DNA from: Bacilli bacterium
Lineage (GTDB): Bacteria; Bacillota; Bacilli; Bacillales; Amphibacillaceae
Length of the DNA stretch: 36,438 bases
NCBI GenBank assembly: GCA_012838505.1
Contig: DUPD01000055.1
Span: 1-36,438 of the forward strand
Direction: 5' to 3'
A program made the translations under genes and the position numbers. Position 1 is the stretch's first letter, and each line of letters starts with the position of its first letter. This document shows, in pieces, positions 25,196 through 34,911 of this stretch. The notes beneath the pieces were generated by a model, which saw only the letters and a list, made by a program, of their open reading frames with translations, was not told the DNA's origin and made no database searches.

Positions 25196-27250
25196 TTATC
25201 TAGCTCTTCGTAAAATTTCTACGCCAAATGGTTTCAGTGAAATTTTTCTTGAAACAGTTTCATTCGTTACTGCATCTGTATAATCAGCTTGATCTAACTC
25301 AACATCTGTCACTTCATTATTGAAGTTCAAGACAAAAATGAAGTCAGTCGTTTCGTTTGAACGAACTTGAGCCGTGACGCCAACTGGTAAGTCTTGCTCA
25401 ATCACACGTTTCAATCGAAGATCTTTAGCAAGTGCTTGGTAAAAATCACGATTGAAGTCTAACTTTTGACGAGCAGCCATATAGTAGGCTTGACCATTTC
25501 CAAACTGATTAACTGTTAATGCCGGACGACCTTGGTAAAAGTCTTTGCCATAATAAGCAAGTGCCTCTGCACCTTCTAAATGGATTAGGTCACATAGTTC
25601 ACGTACTTCATATTCACCAGTTAAACCGAGTGGATTCTGGTCATCTAATTGAATGTTATTCGTTTCATGATCATATAATCCATCAATTTCTTCTGACCAA
25701 ATCCCCAAAGTTTTGCGAAGTGGTCCAGGGAAACCAGTTAAGTATGTTAAATCTGTTTCATTAACAATACCTGACCAGTAAGTCGATACAAATGTACCAC
25801 CTGCTTCAACAAACGCTTCAATTCGCTCACCAACACCTTCGCGAACCATATAAAGCATCGGAGCAATGACTAACTTATACTGTGATAAATCACGATCCAT
25901 ATCAATCACATCAACTGGTATGCCTTGCTCCCAGAATGCTTGATAATGCTCTTGAACTGTTCGCTCATAATGAACCCCGATGTTTCTTGGTCCTTGTGAA
26001 TCATTTACAGCCCAGCGGTTTTCAGTATCAAAAATGATCGCCACTTCTGGCTTCACTGATGTTTCTACTAAATCTTCTAGATTCCCTAAAATCTCGCCAA
26101 GTTCTGAAACTTCTTTGAAGACACGCGTATTCTCATGACCGACATGATCAACAATTGCACCATGAAACTTCTCACTTGAGCCACGGCTTTTTCGCCACTG
26201 GAAATATTGAACTGAGTTAGCGCCATGAGCAACAGCTTGAATTGATGACAGGATATTCATTCCTGGTTTTTTCAATTTACTAATGTCTTGCCAATTCGTT
26301 AAGCTTGGTGTACTTTCCATTAAATAGAATGGTTGACCACCTTTCATTGAACGGAACCAGTCCTGATTCATCGCTGTATATGCTGCAATATGTCGTTCAT
26401 CTTCTGACTCATGCCAAGTTGGATACGAATCCCATGAAACAAAATCAACGACATCAGCAAATTTATCATAATTTAATCCATCAAATAACCCCATGAAATT
26501 TGTCGTCGCTGGGATGTCTGGATTTTTTGCTTTTAGAGGTTTTAATTCATGACGATAAAAATCAATCGTCTGATCGGTGACAAAGCGTTTCCAGTCAAGG
26601 TTTTGACCATGAACCATCGTCTCACCATGTGGTGCTGGTGATTCTACTTGTGACCAACTTGTATACGTATGGCTCCAGAAAGTCGTCCACCACGCATGAT
26701 TTAACGCATCTAATGTTTGATACTTTTCCTTGACCCAGTTACGAAAAGCATCTTGACAATAATCACAGTGACACTCGCCACCGTACTCATTTGATAAGTG
26801 CCAGCCAACAATAGCTGGATGATTAGCATAACGCTCGGCCAGTTTCGTATTTATAATTGTAATCTTTTCACGATAAACGGGTGATGTGTAGCAATGATTA
26901 TGACGCATTCCGTGTAGGTTTCGAACACGTCTTTCAGAAACTCTTAACACTTCAGGGTACTTCTCAGACATCCAAGTTGGTCTTGCTCCACTCGGTGTTG
27001 ATAAGAAAATTGACACGCCATTTTCATACAAACGATCAATGACATTGTCCATCCAACTAAAATCAAACACACCTTCTTCTGGCTCAAGTTTTGCCCAAGA
27101 AAACATTCCAATCGACACCACATTAACATTGGCTAATTTCATTAATCGTAAATCTTCTTCAAAAACTTCAGGATAATCTAGCCATTGTTCTGGATTATAA
27201 TCCGCTCCATGAAGCATTTTTGTAAATTTTTCACTTAAAGGTTTAAACAT
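25196..27250 (-). CDS. ganA: GH42 beta-galactosidase, downstream copy
   Basis: The ATG at 27248-27250 (after GAGGGCGG) gives 684 residues starting MFKPLSEKFTKMLHGADYNP. The GH42 acid/base is E155 in WHLSNEYGG, the nucleophile E312 in FYLMESTPSLTNW, and C120, C160, C162 and C165 (GECHCDYC) form the zinc site of the family. A barrel, a trimerisation domain (about 390-600) and a short C-terminal beta domain follow. No signal peptide, so cytosolic. It should remove galactose from the non-reducing end of beta-1,4-galacto-oligosaccharides. It is 35 bases after the GH53 gene and is a close paralogue of the GH42 gene at 30546-32618. Confidence 0.95.
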   Translation of the reverse strand: MFKPLSEKFTKMLHGADYNPEQWLDYPEVFEEDLRLMKLANVNVVSIGMFSWAKLEPEEGVFDFSWMDNVIDRLYENGVSIFLSTPSGARPTWMSEKYPEVLRVSERRVRNLHGMRHNHCYTSPVYREKITIINTKLAERYANHPAIVGWHLSNEYGGECHCDYCQDAFRNWVKEKYQTLDALNHAWWTTFWSHTYTSWSQVESPAPHGETMVHGQNLDWKRFVTDQTIDFYRHELKPLKAKNPDIPATTNFMGLFDGLNYDKFADVVDFVSWDSYPTWHESEDERHIAAYTAMNQDWFRSMKGGQPFYLMESTPSLTNWQDISKLKKPGMNILSSIQAVAHGANSVQYFQWRKSRGSSEKFHGAIVDHVGHENTRVFKEVSELGEILGNLEDLVETSVKPEVAIIFDTENRWAVNDSQGPRNIGVHYERTVQEHYQAFWEQGIPVDVIDMDRDLSQYKLVIAPMLYMVREGVGERIEAFVEAGGTFVSTYWSGIVNETDLTYLTGFPGPLRKTLGIWSEEIDGLYDHETNNIQLDDQNPLGLTGEYEVRELCDLIHLEGAEALAYYGKDFYQGRPALTVNQFGNGQAYYMAARQKLDFNRDFYQALAKDLRLKRVIEQDLPVGVTAQVRSNETTDFIFVLNFNNEVTDVELDQADYTDAVTNETVSRKISLKPFGVEILRRAR

Positions 27251-27285
27251 ATTATCCGCCCTCACTTATTATTTTTTGTGTAATA

Positions 27286-28416
27286 TTAATCTGCTAAGAA
27301 AACATCTAACGATTTTAGTGCATGACCGTTAAAGTCAAACATCGCTTGATTTGCCCAGTGGTTACCGGGTTCACCAATATCATTAGCATATTCCATACCT
27401 ATTCGACTTGCCCAACTCGTCCCTTTAACAGGTAGCCAAGCTGGTTCCCAATAAACAACGCCTAATCCATGAACATCTTTGACCGTTTGAATTAGGTCAG
27501 TTAAAAATGCCGCTTGTCCTTCAACTGTTGGTGGATAACCTGCGATATCAGATAGTTCAGCATTGAAAATACTATCTTCCCCTTCTGGTTGTTGATCCGT
27601 AAATGCGTATGCTGTTTCAACAACCATGACGTCTTTCTCATAGCGCTTAGCGATATCCTTCAGATTATAACTTAAGTCAGCTAAAGAATTATGCCAATAA
27701 GGATAGTAAGATAACCCAATTATATCATAGTCAAGCTGACGCTCTGTTGCTTGATCAAACCAGCCACGATAAAGGTCATTTGCCCCACCAAAATCTAAAT
27801 GAATAATAATTTTCAATTCTTCTTTTGATCTCATTTCTCTTGTTGCTTTAATTCCTGCACTCAACAGTTCTACTAAATAGTCAAAAGCTGCCTTCTGCAC
27901 CTCGTGATCAATTTCTTCAAACTTTCGGTCTTCAAATAAATATTTCGCTATTTTGCCATCAGGGAAAATCATCCCGTTCGTCGTTTCATTACCAATTTGA
28001 ATATATGCAGGCATTAAATCTAATCTTTCAAAATGTTTTAAGGTCTCTTTTGTATAGTGATAAACTTGTTCAACTAAATCTTGACCAGTCAAATTCAACC
28101 ACGCCTTAGGTTTGGGTTGCTTTTTAGGGTCTGCCCAAAAATCACTATAATGAAGATTGAGCATAAAATCTAATCCAGCTTGTTTAGCTCTTGCTGCTAA
28201 TTCAATCGTTGTCGCTAAATCATTCGTACCACCTAAGTACGGTTGACCATTTTCATCATAAGGATCAACCCACAACCTTAATCGGATTAAATTCATTCCT
28301 TTGATTTTTAATATGTCGAACAAATCTTTTTCCTTACCGTCTAAAAAATATTTTCCACCAAATGTTTCAACTTCTTTGAGTGAAGAAATATCTGCACCTT
28401 TTACAAAAATATTCAT
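27286..28416 (-). CDS. GH53 arabinogalactan endo-beta-1,4-galactanase without signal peptide
   Basis: The 376-residue protein is a GH53 barrel: FVKGADISSLKEVE at the N-terminus, NLIRLRLWVDPYDENGQPYL (41-60), FMLNLHYSDFWADPKKQPKP, acid/base E144 in IQIGNETTNGMI and nucleophile E267 in VMVVETAYAF. It should cut beta-1,4-galactan chains inside. Secreted GH53 enzymes such as B. subtilis GanB have a signal peptide; here the catalytic domain begins at residue 4 after a good GGGGGA site, so it is probably intracellular and acts on imported oligomers. It is in one unit with the downstream GH42. Confidence 0.93.
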   Translation of the reverse strand: MNIFVKGADISSLKEVETFGGKYFLDGKEKDLFDILKIKGMNLIRLRLWVDPYDENGQPYLGGTNDLATTIELAARAKQAGLDFMLNLHYSDFWADPKKQPKPKAWLNLTGQDLVEQVYHYTKETLKHFERLDLMPAYIQIGNETTNGMIFPDGKIAKYLFEDRKFEEIDHEVQKAAFDYLVELLSAGIKATREMRSKEELKIIIHLDFGGANDLYRGWFDQATERQLDYDIIGLSYYPYWHNSLADLSYNLKDIAKRYEKDVMVVETAYAFTDQQPEGEDSIFNAELSDIAGYPPTVEGQAAFLTDLIQTVKDVHGLGVVYWEPAWLPVKGTSWASRIGMEYANDIGEPGNHWANQAMFDFNGHALKSLDVFLAD

Positions 28417-28592
28417 TTTAATCCCCCATTTTAAATGATAACTAGCTTGTTTAAAACACTTTCCAATCTAGTGCTATATTAAGAACAGCCCCCAAAATGG
28501 CATTCAATTAATGCTAAGGATATGAACTAATCATGTTTAATAATCATATTTGCGCCTATCTTACATATACTATTTACTCGTATAAACAATAT

Positions 28593-28633
28593 AAACGATT
28601 TTGAATATCGATAGCCGATACTCAAAATCGTTT
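28593..28633. terminator. Hairpin between the GH35 and GH53 genes
   Basis: AAACGATTTTGA (28593-28604) and TCAAAATCGTTT (28622-28633) pair perfectly over 12 bp. The strong T run is on the plus-strand side; on the minus strand, where the genes lie, only CGTTTATATTG follows. It may be a partial terminator or processing site within the 253-base gap. Confidence 0.55.
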
Positions 28634-28669
28634 TTTCACTCATTCTCTTGTTATACAATAATTTAGTCA

Positions 28670-30391
28670 TTACCCCAAATTAGGTTGATCAACTAGTTGA
28701 ATATAATTATTATTTGAAGCTTCTAATTCTAAAACGATAATTTCATTTTCGCCTTCTTTTAACAATGGCCCTGGTAAATAAAGTGTTTTCTGTGGGCCTG
28801 CTGTTTGCCAATAACGACCTAAGTTAAATCCGTTAATAAACACATTCCCCTTACTAAATCCATCCAGATTGACAAATGTATCATGGATAGTTTCTACTTC
28901 AAACTTTCCACGATAAAATTTAGGAAATCTATTATCCTTTTCAATATAGTCCTTAGGCAATGTTTCAGCATCAATTAAGTACATTTCCCAATTAAACCAA
29001 TACTGTTCACCTAACCAAATATTTTTCACAATACCTTTTTTATCTTCAAGATGTTCTCCATAATTCGCTCGTCCCATGTTTTCAACTAAAATCTCTAAGA
29101 TATTGATTTCATTTGGGAAATTTAGTGTTTTGTCTTTTTCCTGATCATTTTTGTAAGTTGTCGCTACATACTTGCCATTTATATAAATATATGAGCGATC
29201 TTGAATGGCGTCTGTATTAAATGATAGATCGCCTTGACGGTTAATACGTGTTCGATAAAGCGTATAACCATACGGATGATCAAGCTCTTCCATCGTTAAT
29301 GGAACAAGGTGGTCAACTCTTTTACTAATATCTTTAAGAGTATCAAACAGACTGACCGATTCTGTTAACTCTACAGGACCATATTCATGTGTTTTTATTT
29401 TACTTTGATAATCTTCTGGTACATCGATATATTCACTTAATACTTTTTTAATTGCTTTGTATTTCTCTGTTATCACACCGTTTTCAGTTAACAAAGCATC
29501 GTAATCATAACTTGTAATTGTTGGATAATAAACATCATAATGATTTGCGCCATTCATAAAGCCAAAGTTAGTCCCACCGTGAAACATATAGAAGTTAACT
29601 GAACTCTTGATCTCCATTAAATCTCTAAAGACTTCAGCTGCATCGTGAGCATCTCGAGTATGATGCTCGCCATTCCAATGATCAAACCAACCAATCCAAA
29701 ATTCAGCCACCATTTTGGGTGAGTTTGGTTTAAATTCTGCTAACTTATTAAATGCCTCAGAAACTCTTGATCCAAAGTTTAATGTTGTGGTGACATCATC
29801 TAGTGATCCTTGCTCCATGAAGACTGGACCATCAGATGTAAACATAAAAGTATCTAAACCGTGTTTTGCATATTGCTCTTTGAAGAAACCTAAATAATTA
29901 AGATCATTTCCATATGCACCATACTCATTTTCGATTTGCATTGCAATAATTGGGCCACCATTTTGATATAAATGTTCTTTAAATTTAGGTAATAAAACAT
30001 TAAAGTAATCTTCGACATGTTTTAAATAGATTGGATCGCTACTTCTTAAAACAATTTCCCTCTCTTTAAGTAACCATGCTGGGAAACCACCCATTTCCCA
30101 CTCTGCGCATATATATGGTGATGGTCTTACGATCATATATAAGTCTAGTTTTTTCACAAGAGAAATAAATGCTTCAATATTTGCTAATCCAGAAAAGTTA
30201 AATTCACCTTTTTTAGGCTCATGTAAATTCCAAGGTACGTATGTCTCAATCGTGTTCAATCCTAAAGCCTTTAGTTTCATTAACCGATCTTCCCAATGAT
30301 CTGGTACTGTACGAAAATAATGAATACTTCCTGATAATATTTGGAATTCTTGATCATCTAAGTAAAATTTTCCATCTCTTTCTGTAAGCAT
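28670..30391 (-). CDS. GH35 beta-galactosidase
   Basis: The ATG at 30389-30391 with GGGGGAAGGAAG before it gives 573 residues beginning MLTERDGKFYLDDQEFQILS. GH35 features are GSIHYFRTVPDHWEDRL, the acid/base E156 in MQIENEYGAYG, the nucleophile E230 in MVAEFWIGWFDHWNGE, MFHGGTNFGFMNGAN, and a C-terminal jelly-roll with GNVFINGFNLGRYW. No signal peptide. It removes terminal beta-galactose, often beta-1,3, so it may complement the beta-1,4-preferring GH42 enzymes; linkage preference is inference. A strong terminator stands just upstream, so it may need its own promoter, none of which I can identify with confidence. Confidence 0.94.
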   Translation of the reverse strand: MLTERDGKFYLDDQEFQILSGSIHYFRTVPDHWEDRLMKLKALGLNTIETYVPWNLHEPKKGEFNFSGLANIEAFISLVKKLDLYMIVRPSPYICAEWEMGGFPAWLLKEREIVLRSSDPIYLKHVEDYFNVLLPKFKEHLYQNGGPIIAMQIENEYGAYGNDLNYLGFFKEQYAKHGLDTFMFTSDGPVFMEQGSLDDVTTTLNFGSRVSEAFNKLAEFKPNSPKMVAEFWIGWFDHWNGEHHTRDAHDAAEVFRDLMEIKSSVNFYMFHGGTNFGFMNGANHYDVYYPTITSYDYDALLTENGVITEKYKAIKKVLSEYIDVPEDYQSKIKTHEYGPVELTESVSLFDTLKDISKRVDHLVPLTMEELDHPYGYTLYRTRINRQGDLSFNTDAIQDRSYIYINGKYVATTYKNDQEKDKTLNFPNEINILEILVENMGRANYGEHLEDKKGIVKNIWLGEQYWFNWEMYLIDAETLPKDYIEKDNRFPKFYRGKFEVETIHDTFVNLDGFSKGNVFINGFNLGRYWQTAGPQKTLYLPGPLLKEGENEIIVLELEASNNNYIQLVDQPNLG

Positions 30392-30468
30392 AAACTTCCT
30401 TCCCCCACTCACTTAGTTACTATATTAAAAATAATTTCCCATTTTTTCTATAAGATGTAAAAAAACAA

Positions 30469-30529
30469 AAAAAAGAATGAGTAACAATGTGATCCCATTT
30501 GTCACTCACAATCGAACTCATTCTTTTTT
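30469..30529 (-). terminator. Strong terminator after the upstream GH42 gene
   Basis: AAAAAAGAATGAGT (30469-30482) pairs with ACTCATTCTTTTTT (30516-30529) over 14 bp with a 33-base loop and a T-rich tail on the minus strand. It lies 17 bases after the GH42 stop and separates ganS-ganP-ganQ-GH42 from GH35-GH53-GH42. Confidence 0.85.
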
Positions 30530-30545
30530 AAAACTAACTTTGTAC

Positions 30546-32618
30546 TTATTTAGATTTTCTCTTTAGTAATCGGAAACCAAAAGGTTCTAGCTCTATAACC
30601 TTTGATACATCTGCCTGATTTACGAGGTCGGTGTATTCTGCATCAGAGAGTTCTACCTCTTTAACTTCCTTACTATAGTTAGATATGAAAACATAATCAT
30701 ACTCTCCATTTGTACGGCTTTGAGCTGTTACGCCTTCAGGTAATTGTCCATAAATGACTCGTTTTACACCCGATTCATCTACTAATTTTTTAAAGAAATC
30801 TGCGTGGAATTGATCAACATTCCTAGAAGTAATATAGAATGCCTTTCCAGCTCCAACTTGATTCATGGTAAGTGCTGGACTATTAGCATAAAAATCATCT
30901 TGGTAATATGCTAAGGCCTCCGCACCCTCTAAATGAACAATGTCACACAACTCATATGCCTCATATTCCCCTGAGATTCCTAACTTGTTACCTTCAAGCA
31001 TTTTGATTGAATTTGTTTGACCATCATGTAGTGCGTCAATTTCTTCTGACCAAATTCCTAACACATTACGAAGTGGACCAGGGAATCCACCTGAATAAAC
31101 CAAATCATTTTCATCAACAATACCTGACCAATATGTCGCAACAAAAGTCCCGCCTGCTTTGACAAATTGTTCAATCTTCTCACCAACGCCTGCGCGAACC
31201 ATATAAAGCATTGGAGCAACCACGAGCTTATACTTGGACAAATCTTTATCCATATCAATAACATCTACTGCAACACCTTGATCCCAAAAGGCTTTATAGT
31301 GTTGTCCAACAGTCTTTTCATAGCCTACTCCCATATTACGTGGCCCTTGTGAGTCATTGATTGCCCATCTATTTTGTGTATCAAAAATAATCGCTACTTC
31401 TGCATCGACTCTTGTTCCAACTACTTGATCCATTTGATCAAGTGTTGCACCAAGTTGTGCTACTTCTTTAAACACTCTTGTATGTTCATGACCGACATGA
31501 TCAACAACAGCACCATGGAATTTTTCACTTGATCCACGACTTTTTCTCCACTGGAAATATTGCACTGAATCTGACCCATGAGCAACAGCTTGTAATGATG
31601 ATAATTCATGCATGCCAGGACGTTTTAATTTACTAACAGGTTGCCAATTAGTTAAACTCGGTGTACTTTCCATTAATAAAAATGGTTGACCGTCTTTTAA
31701 TGATCTGAAATAGTCATGATTAAAACCAATCCAAGCGGCTAATCCACTGTCATCTTCATGTTCGTGCCAAGTTGGATATGAGTCCCAAGAGACAAAGTCC
31801 AGCTCTTTAGCGAACTTCGCATAATCTAATCCAGAGAATTCACTTACTTCCATAAAATTCGTAAATGCAGGAATATTAGGATTTGCCTCTTTCAATGGTT
31901 TAATTTCATGTTTGTAAAAATCAATCGTTTGATCTGTCACAAAACGGTTCCAATCTAAATTCATCGCATGAACTGCCGATTCACCATGAGGTGCAGGTGA
32001 TTCGATTTGTGACCAGCTTGTAAATGTATGACTCCAAAACGTCGACCACCAAGCATCATTTAAAGCATCTAAGGTTTGGTATTTAGCTTTTAGCCAAGTA
32101 CGGAACGCATCTTGACAGTGGTTACAATGACAATCCCCACCATATTCATTAGATACGTGCCACCCGATAACTGCTGAATGATTAGCGTACTTTTCTGCTA
32201 ACTTTCCATTTATAATTGCTATTTTCTCACGGTATTTTGGTGAGGTATAACAGTGATTATGACGAGAACCATGTAAATTTCGAACTCTATTGGCACCTAC
32301 ACGAAGAACTTCAGGATACTTCTCTGACATCCATGCTGGTCTAGCACCACTAGGTGTAGCTAAGAACGTGTAAATACCGTTTTCAGAGAATTTGTCAAGT
32401 ACTCTATCAAGCCATTCAAAGGTAAACACACCCTCTTCTGGTTCTAATTTGCTCCAAGCAAACATCCCAATTGACATGACATTACACTTAGCCAATTTCA
32501 TTAAACGAATATCTTCATCCAATGTTTCTGGCTTATGCAACCATTGTTCAGGGAAATAATCTGCTCCATGTAACACTTTCGGTATTTTTTCACTTGTTGG
32601 TTTATATATATTTTTCAT
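30546..32618 (-). CDS. ganA: GH42 beta-galactosidase, upstream copy next to the transporter
   Basis: From the ATG at 32616-32618 (AAAGGTGATAAC before it) the product is 690 residues, MKNIYKPTSEKIPKVLHGAD. Catalytic E158 in WHVSNEYGG and E317 in FLLMESTPSLTNW, and the zinc cysteines C123, C163, C165, C168 (GDCHCNHC), are all present. Long runs are identical to the paralogue at 25196-27250, for example TNWQ, GSSEKFHGA and DHVGHE, but the N-terminus and C-terminal third have drifted. No signal peptide. It sits 37 bases after ganQ, the position of ganA in the B. subtilis ganSPQAB operon, so this copy is the better positional match. Confidence 0.95.
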   Translation of the reverse strand: MKNIYKPTSEKIPKVLHGADYFPEQWLHKPETLDEDIRLMKLAKCNVMSIGMFAWSKLEPEEGVFTFEWLDRVLDKFSENGIYTFLATPSGARPAWMSEKYPEVLRVGANRVRNLHGSRHNHCYTSPKYREKIAIINGKLAEKYANHSAVIGWHVSNEYGGDCHCNHCQDAFRTWLKAKYQTLDALNDAWWSTFWSHTFTSWSQIESPAPHGESAVHAMNLDWNRFVTDQTIDFYKHEIKPLKEANPNIPAFTNFMEVSEFSGLDYAKFAKELDFVSWDSYPTWHEHEDDSGLAAWIGFNHDYFRSLKDGQPFLLMESTPSLTNWQPVSKLKRPGMHELSSLQAVAHGSDSVQYFQWRKSRGSSEKFHGAVVDHVGHEHTRVFKEVAQLGATLDQMDQVVGTRVDAEVAIIFDTQNRWAINDSQGPRNMGVGYEKTVGQHYKAFWDQGVAVDVIDMDKDLSKYKLVVAPMLYMVRAGVGEKIEQFVKAGGTFVATYWSGIVDENDLVYSGGFPGPLRNVLGIWSEEIDALHDGQTNSIKMLEGNKLGISGEYEAYELCDIVHLEGAEALAYYQDDFYANSPALTMNQVGAGKAFYITSRNVDQFHADFFKKLVDESGVKRVIYGQLPEGVTAQSRTNGEYDYVFISNYSKEVKEVELSDAEYTDLVNQADVSKVIELEPFGFRLLKRKSK

Positions 32619-32655
32619 GTTATCACCTTTTCTAAAAATTTTATAATTCATATGA

Positions 32656-33498
32656 TTATCCCTTAGTTCCCCCACCAGTTAAACCTGAAATTAGGAATTT
32701 TTGTAAATAAAGATAAACAAGGGAAACAGGGACAGCAATTAAGATTGCTCCAGCAGAAAATCGCGTAAAGTTATTAGAAAATTTATCATTAACAAAATTG
32801 AACAAACCAACTGCTAATGTATATTTTTCCGGACTTCTTAAAATAATTGATGGCAAAATAAAATCAAATAATGGTCCCATAAAATTTGTTAATGCAATCA
32901 CACCTAAAATTGGTTTTGCTAACGGCATAACAATTTTGACAAATACAGTCAAATGACCAGCTCCATCAATCTTCGCTGCCTCATCCAAATCTTTAGGGAT
33001 TGTATCTAAATAGCCTTTTACAAGCCATGCATTGAAGGGTATCTGACCTCCAACATAAATAATGATTAAACCTGATAATGTATTTAGTAACCCTACAAGG
33101 CTTAATAAAATGTACAGAGCTACCATCGCCATCATAACTGGGAACATTTGCAGGATTAAAAATGTATATAACCCTGTTGTACGTCCTACAAATTTATATC
33201 TTGAAAATGCATAAGCAACTAGAGACGTTGCTAAAACTGAAACAACTGCAGATACGGAAGACACAATCATGCTATTTTTGTACCAAGTTAAATAATTACT
33301 GTTTGGATCTGTAAACAACCATTTATAGTGGACGAGTGACCATTCTTTTGGAATGATAGTTGAAGAATATAAGCTTGTTCCAGCATTAAGCGACATTCCA
33401 ACCGCCCAAACGAGAGGATAAATAATGATCACGGCCATAAAAGCAAATACAGCATAGATAGCAACTAATTCTAAACCTGACTTTAATTTTCTACTCAT
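32656..33498 (-). CDS. ganQ: Galacto-oligosaccharide ABC permease, GanQ/MalG type
   Basis: The 280-residue protein has six predicted membrane helices beginning LVAIYAVFAFMAVIIIYPLV, and the cytoplasmic EAA loop DEAAKIDGAGHLTVFVKIVM near residue 190 that docks the ATPase. The MalG-type C-terminus ends ISGLTGGGTKG. Its ATG overlaps the ganP stop (TAATG), so translation is coupled. Together with GanP it forms the channel for imported beta-1,4-galacto-oligosaccharides; substrate comes from context. Confidence 0.94.
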   Translation of the reverse strand: MSRKLKSGLELVAIYAVFAFMAVIIIYPLVWAVGMSLNAGTSLYSSTIIPKEWSLVHYKWLFTDPNSNYLTWYKNSMIVSSVSAVVSVLATSLVAYAFSRYKFVGRTTGLYTFLILQMFPVMMAMVALYILLSLVGLLNTLSGLIIIYVGGQIPFNAWLVKGYLDTIPKDLDEAAKIDGAGHLTVFVKIVMPLAKPILGVIALTNFMGPLFDFILPSIILRSPEKYTLAVGLFNFVNDKFSNNFTRFSAGAILIAVPVSLVYLYLQKFLISGLTGGGTKG

Positions 33499-34820
33499 TA
33501 TATTTGCCCCTCTTCTCTAAATGAACGCGTACGTCTAAATTGAAATATGGCAAAAATAGAAACAAATAAGCCAATAATCAAAGAAATTGCAGCTGCTATA
33601 CTGTAATTATTCATTTCAAAGGTTAACTTATACACCCATGAGATTAAGATATCTGTTCCACCCGCACTTTGCCCACTCACAGCTGGTCCACCGTTATTCA
33701 GTAAATAGATAATATTAAAGTTATTAAAATTACCTGTGTACTGAATAATTAGTAAGGGGGCTGTTGCAAATAGAACGTGTGGAAGTGTGATGTTTTTAAA
33801 TTTTTGCCAACGTGTAGCACCATCAATTTCAGCCGCTTCATACCATTCATCTGAAATACTTTGTAACACACCAGAAAACAATGCAAATAGGAACGGATAT
33901 GCTAACCAAGTTTGAAGCATAATTAATAGAATTCTTGTATATAATGGATCAGTCAACCAAGGGAGTCCATTTCCGCCAAAAAGGGGAATTAGTATGTTTC
34001 TATTAATTGTTCCGAACTGGTCGTTAAACATAGCTGCAAAAACTAATATCGAGACAAATCCAGGTACCGCCCATGGTAAAATAAGAATTGTTCGGATTAA
34101 CTTTTTGAACTTAACTCTTTTATCATTTGCTAAAAGGGCTAAGAAAAGTCCTAAAGCAATTTGACAAGTAGTTGCTACAAGCGTCCAAACAATTGTCCAC
34201 GAGAACACACTGAAAAATGTATTTTTCCATAAAGGTACCGTGAATAGATTAATAAAATTATCAAATCCAACCCAGTCAACGAGATGTCTGGGTGGTGAGT
34301 TATATAGGTCATAATTTGTAAATGCTAATGTTACAGCAAATAATAATGGAAATACAACTGTAAAAGTTAATAGAATTAAACCAGGTCCTGTTAATAAATA
34401 AGGAAATGATTTGTCATAACTTGACCTAAATGCTTCCATCATCTTAGGTAATTGGTGGCCTTCAGCAATTACTTTCGCTTGTTTGCGTGCATCGAATATG
34501 TTAAATACATAAAATGCGATTGCAAACACAATTAAAATAATTGAGATGATCCCGTAGACGAGTAAGAAAATCGAGTGGTCAGTACCTGGGATAGTACCTA
34601 GCGTCGTAATCCCCCATAATCCAGTACTAATGAAACTACCAAAACACACGATAAATGCAATTTCAAAAATAATGAATAAAATCCCTTTAACATAACGTTT
34701 ATTATATAATTGGCCTAGTCCTGCAAAGATGATTGAAAGAATCATCGCTGTTTTGGGACTATGACTTAGAGTATTATCATCATCCGGTTTGTTTTCTGGT
34801 ATCTCTTTCAATCCAGACAT
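33498..34820 (-). CDS. ganP: Galacto-oligosaccharide ABC permease, GanP/MalF type, with N-terminal extension
   Basis: The 440-residue protein has an N-terminal extension (residues 1-135) with hydrophobic segments and the motif GLGQLYNKRYVKGILFIIFE that resembles TM2-type domains, followed by a MalF-like permease core with the EAA loop EAAEIDGATRWQKFKNITLP. B. subtilis GanP (418 aa) has a similar extension. The substrate is inferred from the neighbouring hydrolases. The matching ATPase is absent; in Bacillus, MsmX serves several such importers. It lies 91 bases after ganS with a hairpin between. Confidence 0.94.
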   Translation of the reverse strand: MSGLKEIPENKPDDDNTLSHSPKTAMILSIIFAGLGQLYNKRYVKGILFIIFEIAFIVCFGSFISTGLWGITTLGTIPGTDHSIFLLVYGIISIILIVFAIAFYVFNIFDARKQAKVIAEGHQLPKMMEAFRSSYDKSFPYLLTGPGLILLTFTVVFPLLFAVTLAFTNYDLYNSPPRHLVDWVGFDNFINLFTVPLWKNTFFSVFSWTIVWTLVATTCQIALGLFLALLANDKRVKFKKLIRTILILPWAVPGFVSILVFAAMFNDQFGTINRNILIPLFGGNGLPWLTDPLYTRILLIMLQTWLAYPFLFALFSGVLQSISDEWYEAAEIDGATRWQKFKNITLPHVLFATAPLLIIQYTGNFNNFNIIYLLNNGGPAVSGQSAGGTDILISWVYKLTFEMNNYSIAAAISLIIGLFVSIFAIFQFRRTRSFREEGQI

Positions 34821-34848
34821 GTTTCCACCTCATTCTCATATTATGAGT

Positions 34849-34875
34849 AGGAAGAGAAATACCATTTCTCTTCCT
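34849..34875 (-). other. Perfect hairpin between ganS and ganP
   Basis: AGGAAGAGAAAT (34849-34860) and ATTTCTCTTCCT (34864-34875) form a 12-bp perfect stem with a 3-base loop. No T run follows, so it is not a full terminator. In sugar-importer operons such hairpins protect the upstream message and keep the binding protein in excess of the permeases; that role here is inferred. Confidence 0.75.
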
Positions 34876-34911
34876 ATTTCATTTTCATAAATACACAATC
34901 CGCTAGTTACA

